Shown here piece after piece: positions 15,873-24,879 of a DNA stretch of 64,000 nucleotides; positions within the stretch are counted from its first letter, which is position 1, and each line of letters starts with the position of its first letter. The stretch spans positions 310,001-374,000 of the forward strand of contig JAWKSY010000003.1 in the NCBI GenBank assembly GCA_041402125.1, given 5' to 3'. The position numbers and the translations under genes are program-made. The notes beneath the pieces are model-generated. The model was not told the origin of the DNA. It searched no databases and saw only the letters and a program-made list of their open reading frames with translations. This stretch comes from JAWKSY01 sp041402125 (GTDB taxonomy: Bacteria; Planctomycetota; GCA-002687715; DRQF01).

Positions 15873-16688
15873 TCAGAGGAGCGAGAGCGCCGACTGCGGA
15901 GCGACGTTCGCCTGGGCGAGGATGCTCAGCGCGGCCTGCTGGAGAATCGAGTTCTTGGTGAGGTCGGCCGTCTCCTTGGCGACGTCGACGTCGCGGATCC
16001 GCGACTCGGCGGCCGAGAGGTTCTCGACGCGGTTCGCGATGTTCCGGGTCGTCGACTCGAGACGCGACTGGGCCGCGCCGAGGTCGCCGCGGAGCTTCGA
16101 GACGCTGTTGATGGCGGTGTCGATCGCGGTGATCGCGGCGGACGGCGAGGACGAGATGTCCAGCGAGGCGAGACCGAGGGCCGAGGAACCCGACGCGCTG
16201 AAGGAGACGTCGATGGTGTCGGTGCCCGAGGTGGTGCCCTCACCGACCTGCAGCGTGATCGTGGTCGAGCCGCTCAGCAGGTTGGTGCCGTTGAAGCTGG
16301 TCGAGTTGGCGATGCGGTCGATCTCGCTGCGGAGGTTCGAGAACTCCTGCTGCAGCGTGGTCTTGTCCTGCGTGCCGAGGGTGCCGTTCGAGGCCTGGAC
16401 GGAGAGCTCGCGGAGACGGCCGAGGATGTTCGACGACTCGTCGAGGGCGCCCTCCGCGGTCTGGATCAGCGAGATGCCGTCGTTGGCGTTGCGGCCGGCC
16501 TGCTCGAGGCTGCGGGTGTTGGCGCGCAGACGCTCGGAGATGGCGAGACCCGCGGCGTCGTCGGACGCGCTGTTGATGCGCAGGCCGGTCGACAGACGAG
16601 CGTAGGACTTGCCGAGCTTGGCGGACTGCGTCGACAGGTTGCGCTGCGCGTTGAGGGAGTAGACGTTCGTGTTGATTCGAAGTGACAT
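15873..16688 (-). CDS. fliC: Flagellin
   Basis: 271-residue flagellar filament subunit. The N-terminal D0/D1 signature is MSLRINTNVYSLNAQRNLS followed by RLSTGLRINSASDDAAGLAI, and the C-terminus ends QQAALSILAQANVAPQSALSLL. The middle is short, about residues 140-200 (Ser/Thr/Gly-rich), so this is a minimal flagellin with little or no D2/D3. A ribosome-binding stretch GAGAGG lies 6 nt before the ATG. It is monocistronic, with no chaperone or cap gene nearby. It shows that the organism is, or recently was, flagellated. Two phased AT-rich repeats lie about 150-180 bp upstream. Confidence 0.95.
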   Translation of the reverse strand: MSLRINTNVYSLNAQRNLSTQSAKLGKSYARLSTGLRINSASDDAAGLAISERLRANTRSLEQAGRNANDGISLIQTAEGALDESSNILGRLRELSVQASNGTLGTQDKTTLQQEFSNLRSEIDRIANSTSFNGTNLLSGSTTITLQVGEGTTSGTDTIDVSFSASGSSALGLASLDISSSPSAAITAIDTAINSVSKLRGDLGAAQSRLESTTRNIANRVENLSAAESRIRDVDVAKETADLTKNSILQQAALSILAQANVAPQSALSLL

Positions 16689-17004
16689 CGAAGACCTCTC
16701 GTACTTCTTTCTTCTGCGAGCCCTTTCCCGGTGCTTCCGGGTTCCGGTTTCCGGTCGTCGGGAGGCGACCCGAATCCGCCGTGTGCTCCCCCCCTTGTCG
16801 GAGGGCCGCGGAAGCTCTTGAGAGGCCGTGTGCTCCTAAAGAATATCCACCGATCCGAAGAATATTCACCAACACAAAGGCCGACGAGGACGCGCTTTGC
16901 GTCGACGTCGGCCTCCGGGGCCCCTCGAAGGGACCCGAAAAAAGTTCCCGGTCCGTCGGAATTCCCGACGCCGGAGCCCGGCCGCGAGGGCCGGGAAGGG
17001 GCCG
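16689..17004 (-). other. Flagellin upstream region with phased 13-bp direct repeat
   Basis: 316 bp without a gene. On the minus strand GGTGAATATTCTT (16858-16870) and GGTGGATATTCTT (16839-16851) repeat at a 19-bp period with one mismatch. This is an AT-rich island in an otherwise GC-rich window and suits a regulator or sigma-factor site. I do not see a clear sigma-28 or sigma-54 consensus. A small inverted repeat CGTCGG/CCGACG around 16955-16970 followed by a T-run on the minus strand may terminate the upstream gene. Confidence 0.4.
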
Positions 17005-18489
17005 TCAGACCCCCGATTCCTCCTCCACCGCCTCCGTCCGCGCCGCCCGTCGCGCCACGTCGTTCAGGTCGAGCGGGCCGCGCTGCACCTGCTTCCGCGA
17101 GGCGCGGCGCTTCCGGAAGAGATCGCTGTTCTTGCGGTCGGCCCGGAGCGCGACGACGACGATCACGGTGACGAGGAGCGCGAAGCAGACCAGCCCGATC
17201 GCCAGCGACCGGCTCATGCCCGTGCTCGCGTGGATGTCGATCTTCTCGATCGGCCCCAGGCCGAAGATCAGCGGCGCCCGCACCCATCCGTGGGCCGAGG
17301 TCTTGTAGCCCCAGATCCGGTAGAAGACGCCCTGCACCATGACCTGGTCCGAGAGCTGCAGATCGAGGTCGGGCTTCTTCAGCCACACCATCGTCAGGGG
17401 GATGACGCCGTCGGTCGTCAGGTAGGTGATCCAGACGCGGTCGACGACGTGATCTCCGTCGGCGTTCTCCGGGAAGAACGCGCTCATCGGGATCTCCTCG
17501 ACGCGCAGGATGCGGCCCTGGAAATGGAGCAGCTCGCCGCGGTACGCGCGCGGCTCCGCGAGCAGCTCCCGGATCTTCTTGCCCGTCATGTCCTTCCCCT
17601 CGCCGCGGTCCCGATCGGGGCGCCGGGCGATGTCGGCGACGAGCTGGAAGATCTGCTGGTCCTCGAAGGCGTGGCGGGCCGACTGACCGTCGCGGACGTC
17701 CACGACGGAGTCGAGAACGCCGAGATCGATCTGGTCCGCCTCGGGGATGCGGTAGTTCCGGAAGAGACGCTTGCCCAGCATCCAGATCCCGGTCTCGGCC
17801 TCGCCGTCGCGGGCCACCTCCTGGAGCTTGAAGAAGACGCCCTGCAGCTTCACCGTCTCGCCGACGACGATCTGCGGCTCCTCCATGTCGTCGACCATCA
17901 GGAAGCGGACCGGAGCCGAGCTCCCGTGCACGTCGGCGTCGGGGGTGATCACGCCCTGCCAGCTCCGCGTCTCGCCGCTGGCCAGCTTCAACCGGTCATA
18001 GGCGTCGAAGACGTCGACCTCCTCGAGGGAGTCCAGTCGACCGAGGACCTCGAAGGCCTGACCGCGCAGCACCTGGCTCGCGGCGAAGAGACGGGGCACG
18101 TCGAGCCGCTGGAAGCCGACCCAGCCGTCGTCGATCTTGGCGGGGACGAGGCGGAAGGCGTCCCAGGAGCGCCGGCCGACCTTCTCGACCGCCTTCTTCA
18201 GGGCCGCGACCGGGATGCTCCGCCGGCCCTCCGGCGTCAGGTCGTCGACGTTGCCCCAGGTGTCCGTCTCGGGATCCCAGGCGACCGCCTCGGTCTCGAT
18301 CTCGACCGCCTCGACGGGCTCGATGGACTTGAAGGGCACGCGCTCGACCTCGTCGTCACCCAGGCCGGCGAGCCAGACGACGGTCCCGACGGCCACCAGG
18401 ATCACGATGAGCATGAACGCGAGGGGACTGATGTTCAGGTTCGAGCGTGGCCCCTCCCCCCCCGGCACGATCGACTTCGGTGAACGCAT
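17005..18489 (-). CDS. Two-TM membrane protein of unknown function
   Basis: 494 residues. A TM helix lies near residues 22-42 (AFMLIVILVAVGTVVWLAGL), a large soluble domain spans about 50-425, and a second TM lies near 432-455, followed by a basic cytoplasmic tail (RKRRASRKQVQR). The soluble part holds repeated beta-rich segments ending in phrases such as VVGETVKLQGVFFKL, AYRGELLHFQGRI and LSDQVMVQGVFYRI, which look like successive OB- or SH3-like barrels. I do not recognise a family. The ATG at 18489 has an AGGGAG ribosome-binding stretch 8 nt upstream. It is divergent from folC. Confidence 0.75.
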   Translation of the reverse strand: MRSPKSIVPGGEGPRSNLNISPLAFMLIVILVAVGTVVWLAGLGDDEVERVPFKSIEPVEAVEIETEAVAWDPETDTWGNVDDLTPEGRRSIPVAALKKAVEKVGRRSWDAFRLVPAKIDDGWVGFQRLDVPRLFAASQVLRGQAFEVLGRLDSLEEVDVFDAYDRLKLASGETRSWQGVITPDADVHGSSAPVRFLMVDDMEEPQIVVGETVKLQGVFFKLQEVARDGEAETGIWMLGKRLFRNYRIPEADQIDLGVLDSVVDVRDGQSARHAFEDQQIFQLVADIARRPDRDRGEGKDMTGKKIRELLAEPRAYRGELLHFQGRILRVEEIPMSAFFPENADGDHVVDRVWITYLTTDGVIPLTMVWLKKPDLDLQLSDQVMVQGVFYRIWGYKTSAHGWVRAPLIFGLGPIEKIDIHASTGMSRSLAIGLVCFALLVTVIVVVALRADRKNSDLFRKRRASRKQVQRGPLDLNDVARRAARTEAVEEESGV

Positions 18490-18645
18490 CTCGCAGTGCT
18501 CCCTGGCTTTGGCGGCCTCGTTGTCCGAGGCCTCCTGCAACGTAACATCTGGCCGGAAGTTCATGGGGACCGCTTTCGCGGCCCCCGGGCGTCGTCCGGA
18601 GGCGGCGCGAGAGCCTCTTCTCCCACGCGCTGCGAGCCCCGTGTC

Positions 18646-20046
18646 GTGTCCGGTCCTCCCCCCATTCCGCCCCTCGAGTCCGAGGCCGACGTCATGGCCT
18701 GGCTCGCGTCCTTCACCGACTTCGAGCAGAAGCAAGCCCACCTCCTCGGCCGCAAGAGTCTCGACCTCTCGCGGATGCGGAACTACTGCGCGGACCTCGG
18801 TTCGCCCGAGCGGGGCGTCCCGGTCGCCCACGTGGCGGGGTCGAAGGGGAAGGGATCGACCTCGATCATCCTCCGTCACCTCGTCAGCGCCCACGACCGA
18901 CGCTGCGGCCTCTTCCTCTCGCCGCACCTGGTCCACGTGCGGGAGCGGATCTCGATCGACGGCGTCCCCATCCCGCCCGATCGCTTCGTCGCGCGCGCGC
19001 GGCGCCTCGCCGAGGTCGCCGCGGCGCGGACGCGACGGGACCCCGCCGATCTCCCGTCCTTCTTCGAGTCGATGGCCCTCATGGGATTCCTCGAGTTCGC
19101 GGCGGAGGCGCCCGACCTCGCCGTCATCGAGGTCGGACTCGGAGGTCGCCTGGACGCGACGAACGTCGTCCATCCCGACGTCACCGTCGTCACGCGCCTC
19201 GACCTCGAACACACGCGCGTCCTCGGCGACACGCTGGACGAGATCGCGGCCGAGAAGGCCGGCATCCTGAAGCCCGGCGTGCCGCTCGTCACCTCGGCCC
19301 TTCCCGACGAGGAGGGCGGCCGGATCGTCCACCGACTCGCGGCGGAGCGCGGCGTCCCCGTCGACGCGCTCGGTCGCGAGATCCGCGTCGAGCGCGACCT
19401 CGACGACCCCGCCCCGAACCCCCGCTTCTCCCTCGAGATCCGCGGCCGCCGCTTCGAGGACCTCCGCCTCGGAAGCCCGGGCGCGCACCAGATCGAGAAC
19501 GCGGCGCTGGCGATCGCCGCGGCGTTGCGCCTCGAGGAGTCGGGCGGGCCGCGCCTCGACGGCGACCGCGTCCGCGCCGGACTCGCCGCGCTGGCGCTTC
19601 CGGGTCGACTCGAGCGGCTCCGCGCGGACGAACCGAGCTGGTCCGGACCGGTCCTCATCGACTCCGCGCACACGCCCCGGAGCACGGCGGCCCTCGCCGC
19701 CGCCCTCGACGGCGTCGCGCCCGAACGGCCGCGCGTCCTGGTCGCGGGCTTCCTCCGCGACAAGGACGTCGTCGCGTGTCTGGCTCCGCTCCGGGGGCGC
19801 TTCGATGCCGTGATCGCCTGTCCCCCGGTCTCGCCGCGCGCGCTGCCGGCGGACGAACTCCTCGGCGCGATGCGGACCGCGCTCGGGCCGGAGGGCGCGG
19901 CGGCGCGGGCCGCTCCGGATCTGGAGTCCGTCTTCGCCCGCCTCGGCGCCCTCGAGGCGGGAATCGCGGTCGTCACCGGCTCCGTCTATCTCGCCGGCGC
20001 GGTCCGGGCTCGCCTCACTGGCGGGGCCGAGGCCCGAGGCATATAG
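18646..20046 (+). CDS. folC: Folylpolyglutamate/dihydrofolate synthase FolC
   Basis: Mur-ligase-family enzyme that adds glutamate to folate, and in many bacteria to dihydropteroate. The 466-residue sequence has the ATP loop GSKGKGSTS (the family usually reads GTNGKGS), RISIDG, VGLGGRLDATNV, RLDLEHTRVLGDTLDEIAAEKAGI and DSAHTPRS in the C-terminal domain. The GTG at 18646 gives a normal N-terminus; an internal ATG at 18694 would cut into the conserved first helix. It ends 7 nt before moxR and heads a five-gene run of mostly unrelated housekeeping genes. Confidence 0.92.
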   Translation: MSGPPPIPPLESEADVMAWLASFTDFEQKQAHLLGRKSLDLSRMRNYCADLGSPERGVPVAHVAGSKGKGSTSIILRHLVSAHDRRCGLFLSPHLVHVRERISIDGVPIPPDRFVARARRLAEVAAARTRRDPADLPSFFESMALMGFLEFAAEAPDLAVIEVGLGGRLDATNVVHPDVTVVTRLDLEHTRVLGDTLDEIAAEKAGILKPGVPLVTSALPDEEGGRIVHRLAAERGVPVDALGREIRVERDLDDPAPNPRFSLEIRGRRFEDLRLGSPGAHQIENAALAIAAALRLEESGGPRLDGDRVRAGLAALALPGRLERLRADEPSWSGPVLIDSAHTPRSTAALAAALDGVAPERPRVLVAGFLRDKDVVACLAPLRGRFDAVIACPPVSPRALPADELLGAMRTALGPEGAAARAAPDLESVFARLGALEAGIAVVTGSVYLAGAVRARLTGGAEARGI

Positions 20047-20053
20047 TGCCCCC

Positions 20054-21049
<996 letters not shown>

Positions 21050-21056
21050 GACGGCC

Positions 21057-21539
21057 GTGCCCGAGCTGGTGCTCGTTTCGCGATCCCCGGAGGAGACGCG
21101 CGGGTTCGGCCGCCGCGTCGGCGGCGCCATCGACGGGCGCGGCATCGTCTTCCTCGAGGGCGAGCTGGGCTCCGGCAAGACGCACTTCACGAAAGGGCTC
21201 TACGGCGGCCAGGGCGGCGCGGACGAGGACATCGTCGTCAGCCCCTCCTACCAGATCATCCACCGCTACGACGGCGCGCGGCGGCCCTTCTATCACGTCG
21301 ATCTCTACCGACTCGAGGACCCGCGCCATCTCCTCGGCCTCGAGTACGAGGACTTCCTCTTCCTGAATCCCGGGCTCACCGCCGTGGAGTGGCCCCGCGA
21401 CGCGGCGGAACTCCTCGGCGCGGACGAGATCCTCGAGGTCCGGTTCGAGTACGGGGACGACGAGAGCGAGCGGCGGCTCCGTCTGCGGGCGGAGGGCGAC
21501 CGCTACGCCCGGGTCTTCGAGGAGCTGAGCGCACGGTGA
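21057..21539 (+). CDS. tsaE: tRNA threonylcarbamoyladenosine biosynthesis ATPase TsaE
   Basis: 160-residue P-loop ATPase that drives the TsaB-TsaD-TsaE complex for the t6A37 modification of tRNAs reading ANN codons. Walker A is GELGSGKTHFTKG; SPSYQIIHRYDG and YHVDLYRLEDP are TsaE hallmarks, and the AVEWP motif is present. GTG start at 21057; its stop overlaps the tsaB start (GTGA). All three complex members are consecutive here. Confidence 0.93.
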   Translation: MPELVLVSRSPEETRGFGRRVGGAIDGRGIVFLEGELGSGKTHFTKGLYGGQGGADEDIVVSPSYQIIHRYDGARRPFYHVDLYRLEDPRHLLGLEYEDFLFLNPGLTAVEWPRDAAELLGADEILEVRFEYGDDESERRLRLRAEGDRYARVFEELSAR

Positions 21540-22228
21540 GGATCCTCGGCGTCGACACGAGTTCACCCGCGACGAGTCTCGCCCTCCTCGAAGACGGCGA
21601 GGTCGCGGCGGAGTACCACGTCCGTCACGACCACCCGCCGAGCGACGCCGTGTTCGGACTCCTCGAGGGACTCCTGCGGCCGCGCGGGATCACCGTCGCC
21701 GATTGCGACGCCTTCGCGGTCTGCGTCGGTCCGGGCTCCTTCACCGGGCTCCGGATCGGCCTCGGCATGGCCAAGACCTTCGCGTGGGCCCTGGGGCGCC
21801 CGATCCACGGCTTCGATTCGGTCGAACTCCTCGCCGCGCGCGCGCTGCGTCAGGGGGCCGTCGCCGAGGGCGAGACCTTCGACGCGCTCTTCACCGCGCT
21901 CCGCGGCAGCGTCTTCGCCGGCACCTTCGAGGTCTCGTCGGGCGTGGCGGTGCGCCGGGGCGACCTGCGATACGCCGACGACCTCGCGGGCGAGCTCGCG
22001 GTCCGGGACGCCTCGCGTCCCCTCGTCGCGCTCGATGGCGAGGCCCTCCCCCCTTCGCTCGCCCCGCGGCGGCTCGCCCTCGATCCTTCCGCCGCGATCC
22101 TCGCCGCGGAGCTCGCGGCGGGGGCGATCGCCGAGGGGCGTCCCGCCGATCTCGACGCCGTCCAGCCCACCTACCTCAAGCCCTTCAGCGTCGGGCGGCC
22201 GGCCCGGACCCGGAGCGACGAGACATGA
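21536..22228 (+). CDS. tsaB: t6A complex dimerisation subunit TsaB
   Basis: ASKHA-fold partner that scaffolds TsaD. The 230 residues open with ILGVDTSSPATSLALLEDG and carry the TsaB signature VCVGPGSFTGLRIGLGMAKTFAW. The C-terminus ends with the usual QPTYLK. The GTG at 21536 overlaps the tsaE stop; the stop overlaps the tsaD ATG. The frame is open upstream within tsaE but that part is a shadow. Confidence 0.93.
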   Translation: MRILGVDTSSPATSLALLEDGEVAAEYHVRHDHPPSDAVFGLLEGLLRPRGITVADCDAFAVCVGPGSFTGLRIGLGMAKTFAWALGRPIHGFDSVELLAARALRQGAVAEGETFDALFTALRGSVFAGTFEVSSGVAVRRGDLRYADDLAGELAVRDASRPLVALDGEALPPSLAPRRLALDPSAAILAAELAAGAIAEGRPADLDAVQPTYLKPFSVGRPARTRSDET

Positions 22229-23226
22229 CGCTCGGACTCGGCATCGACACCTCCTTCGACGACACCGCGGTCGCCCTCGTCGAGGACGGGAATCGCATCC
22301 TCGCCAACCTCACCGTGAGCCAGTTCGCGGAGCACGAGAACTTCGGCGGGGTGATCCCCGAGCGCGCCTCGCGGCTGCACGTCCAGCACCTCTTCCCGCT
22401 CCTCGAGCGGGCGCTGGCGCGCGCGGAGCGCCGTCTCGAGGACCTCGACTACGTCGCGGTGACGAACCGGCCCGGCCTGATCGGCTCGCTCCTCGTCGGG
22501 GTCTCGGCGGGGAAGGCGCTCGCGATGGCGCGGGGGCTCCCTCTCGTCGGTGTGAACCACCTCGAGGCCCACGTCTACGCCGTGCAGATGGAGCACGAGG
22601 ACCTCGTCTTCCCCTTCGTGAGTCTCCTCGTCTCGGGCGCGAACACGGTGATCTACCACCACCGCGATCACGGCGACTACCGCGTCCTCGGCGGCACGCT
22701 CGACGACGCGGTCGGCGAGTGCCTCGACAAGAGCGGACGCTTCATCGGCCTCCCCCTGCCCGCGGGTCCGCATCTCCAGAAGCTCGCGCTCGCGGGCGAC
22801 GCCGCGCGCTGTCCGATGCCGCGCCCGATGCTCAACCGACCCGGCTACGACTTCTCGTTCAGCGGCCTCAAGACGGCGGTCGTCAACACCGTGCGCGCGA
22901 ACCCCGATCTCCGTCCCGAGGACCTCGCGGCCGGGCTGCTCGAGGCCGCCTCGGACGTCCTCGCCCGCAAGACCTTCCGCGCGGCGCGGGACGTGGGCGT
23001 GAAGCAGGTGGCGCTCTGCGGCGGCGTCGCGGCCAACCTCCAGCTCCGCGAGGCCTTCGCGCGGCGCGCCGAGAAGACGGGCATCACCTTCCGGCACCCC
23101 TCGATCCCGCTCTGCACCGACAACGCCGCGATGGTCGCCGGCCTCGGCTACGAGCACTTCCGGCGCGGCGAACTCGCGGACCTCGACCTCGCGGTGGCCG
23201 CCACCGTGTCGTGGAAGCGCGACTAG
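22225..23226 (+). CDS. tsaD: tRNA N6-adenosine threonylcarbamoyltransferase TsaD
   Basis: Transfers the threonylcarbamoyl group from TC-AMP to A37. The 333 residues keep the metal ligands H112 and H116 (NHLEAH) and D299 (CTDNAAM). LGGTLDDAVGE, FSFSGLKTAVVN and CGGVAANLQLRE are also present. Unusual points: the N-terminal ETSCDE motif reads DTSFDD, and the widely conserved SGGHT loop reads SGANT. With tsaB and tsaE attached it is almost certainly TsaD despite these changes. Confidence 0.92.
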   Translation: MTLGLGIDTSFDDTAVALVEDGNRILANLTVSQFAEHENFGGVIPERASRLHVQHLFPLLERALARAERRLEDLDYVAVTNRPGLIGSLLVGVSAGKALAMARGLPLVGVNHLEAHVYAVQMEHEDLVFPFVSLLVSGANTVIYHHRDHGDYRVLGGTLDDAVGECLDKSGRFIGLPLPAGPHLQKLALAGDAARCPMPRPMLNRPGYDFSFSGLKTAVVNTVRANPDLRPEDLAAGLLEAASDVLARKTFRAARDVGVKQVALCGGVAANLQLREAFARRAEKTGITFRHPSIPLCTDNAAMVAGLGYEHFRRGELADLDLAVAATVSWKRD

Positions 23227-23233
23227 AGCCGGG

Positions 23234-24715
23234 TCAGCGCGCGGCGCGCATCGCTCGCTCGTAGAGCCGGCGGTACTCGGGCGCCCGGTGCGACCACCCG
23301 AATCCGCACCCCATGCCGTTGCGGCGGAGCCGCGCGCGATCCGCGGGTCGGCTCCACGCGTCGATGGCGCGCCCGAGGGCGTCCGCGAGCGCCCCGGCGT
23401 CGAAGTCGTCGAAGAGGAAGCCGGTCCCCTTCCCCGTCGCCGCGTCGAAGGGCTCGACGGTGTCGGCGAGTCCCCCGGTGCGGCGGACGACGGGGATCGT
23501 CCCGTAGCGCTGCGCGTACATCTGATTCAACCCGCAGGGCTCGTAGCGCGAGGGCATGAGGAAGAGATCCGCCCCCGCGGTCAGCCGGTGGGCGAGCGCG
23601 TCGTCGAAGCCGATGCGGACGCCGCAGCGATCCGGGTGACGCGCCGCCGCGGCGCGCAGGGCGTCCTCGTACTCCTTCGCGCCCGTGCCGAGCGCCACGA
23701 AGACCGCGTCCGTCGCGAGCAGGTCGTCGAGGACGCCCGTGATCAGCTCCACGCCCTTCTGCGCGACGAGGCGACCGACGAAGCCGACGACGGGCCAGTC
23801 CTCGGGCACGTCCCCGAGACCGTAGGCCGAGAGGAGATCCGCGCGGCACGCCGCCTTGCCCTTCGGATCGTCGCGGTCGAAGCTCGCGACGAGCGCGGGA
23901 TCGTCGGCCGGATTCCAGACGCCCTCGTCGATGCCGTTCAGGATGCCCACGAGCTTGTGCCGCTGCGCCTCGAGCACGCCCTCGAGGCCGGCGCCCTGCT
24001 CGCTCCCGAGGATCTCGCGGGCGTAGGTCGGACTGACGGTGTGGACGACGTCGGCGTAGGAGATGCCGACCTTCATCAGGTTCACCGCCCCGTGGAACTC
24101 GAAGGGCCCCATCGGCTCGAGGTACTCGGGTCCGAAGCCCATCGTGGCCAGCCGCTCGCCCGGGAAGACGCCCTGGTAGGCGAGGTTGTGGATCGAGTAG
24201 ACGAGGCCCGCCCCCGCGAAGGCCGGCTCGTGCGCGTAGGTCTGACGCACGTAGGCCAGGGAGAGCGCGGTCTGGAAGTCGTTCGCGTGGATCACGCGGG
24301 GCCGCCACTGCCGGCACTTGGCGAGCTCGAGGGCGCCCTTCGCGAAGAAGACCATGCGCTCCAGTTCGTTCGGGAAGGGACGGCCGTCGGGGTCGGCGTA
24401 GATGCCGGGCGCTCCGAAATGCCGCTCGTCACCGAGCATCCAGACCTCGGCGCCGCCCGGGGTCCGCCCGCGCCAGGCGCGGAAGGGATGATCCTGGAAG
24501 TCGATGCCGACGTGCCAGTCCGCCGGCACCGGGACCTCCTCGAATCCCAGGCTCTCGGGGTCGATCTGGGCGAAGCGGGGCATCACCAGCCGGGCGCGGA
24601 TCCCGACCTCCGCGAGCGCGTCCGGGAGAGCCCCCGCGACGTCGCCGAGCCCCCCCACCTTCGCGAAGGGGACCGCCTCGTAGGAGATCAGCATCGTGTC
24701 GATGCGTTCGCTCAT
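23234..24715 (-). CDS. glgA: Glycogen synthase GlgA (ADP-glucose type)
   Basis: GT5 enzyme adding glucose from ADP-glucose to glycogen. The 493 residues include the N-terminal KVGGLGDVAGALPDAL loop that binds ADP-glucose, HANDFQTAL, VYSIHNLAYQGVFP, TVSPTYAREI, LNGIDEGVWNP, the GFVGRLVAQKG hinge and the C-terminal MPSRYEPCGLNQMYAQRYGTIPVVRRTGGLADTV. It is convergent with tsaD, only 7 nt between stops. No other glg genes lie in the window. Confidence 0.95.
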   Translation of the reverse strand: MSERIDTMLISYEAVPFAKVGGLGDVAGALPDALAEVGIRARLVMPRFAQIDPESLGFEEVPVPADWHVGIDFQDHPFRAWRGRTPGGAEVWMLGDERHFGAPGIYADPDGRPFPNELERMVFFAKGALELAKCRQWRPRVIHANDFQTALSLAYVRQTYAHEPAFAGAGLVYSIHNLAYQGVFPGERLATMGFGPEYLEPMGPFEFHGAVNLMKVGISYADVVHTVSPTYAREILGSEQGAGLEGVLEAQRHKLVGILNGIDEGVWNPADDPALVASFDRDDPKGKAACRADLLSAYGLGDVPEDWPVVGFVGRLVAQKGVELITGVLDDLLATDAVFVALGTGAKEYEDALRAAAARHPDRCGVRIGFDDALAHRLTAGADLFLMPSRYEPCGLNQMYAQRYGTIPVVRRTGGLADTVEPFDAATGKGTGFLFDDFDAGALADALGRAIDAWSRPADRARLRRNGMGCGFGWSHRAPEYRRLYERAMRAAR

Positions 24716-24801
24716 CTCGGACTCCGGATCTCGGGGAGGCGAATCCTATCAGGCCGTCGCGGGGCCCGCCGCGCCTCGATGGCGCTGCGGCGAGAAACGG
24801 A

Positions 24802-24807
24802 TACAAT
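24802..24807 (+). promoter_or_regulatory. Possible -10 element before the FG-GAP lipoprotein
   Basis: TACAAT in the divergent spacer 73 nt before the ATG matches the sigma-70 -10 consensus at five of six bases. No good -35 hexamer lies 16-18 bp upstream, so this is only a candidate. Confidence 0.25.
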
Positions 24808-24879
24808 TTCCCGGGTCTGCGTCGATCCGTCGCCGGGATTCTCACCTCGTCGACGTCCGCGACCCGATCGGAGGTTCGC

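Noticed and set aside
15158..15961. Ala-Ser-Val-Asp or Arg-Thr-Ile-His repeat proteins on both strands
   Set aside because: An 18-bp period opens every frame; no start signals or flanking domain, and the frames run through the palindrome.
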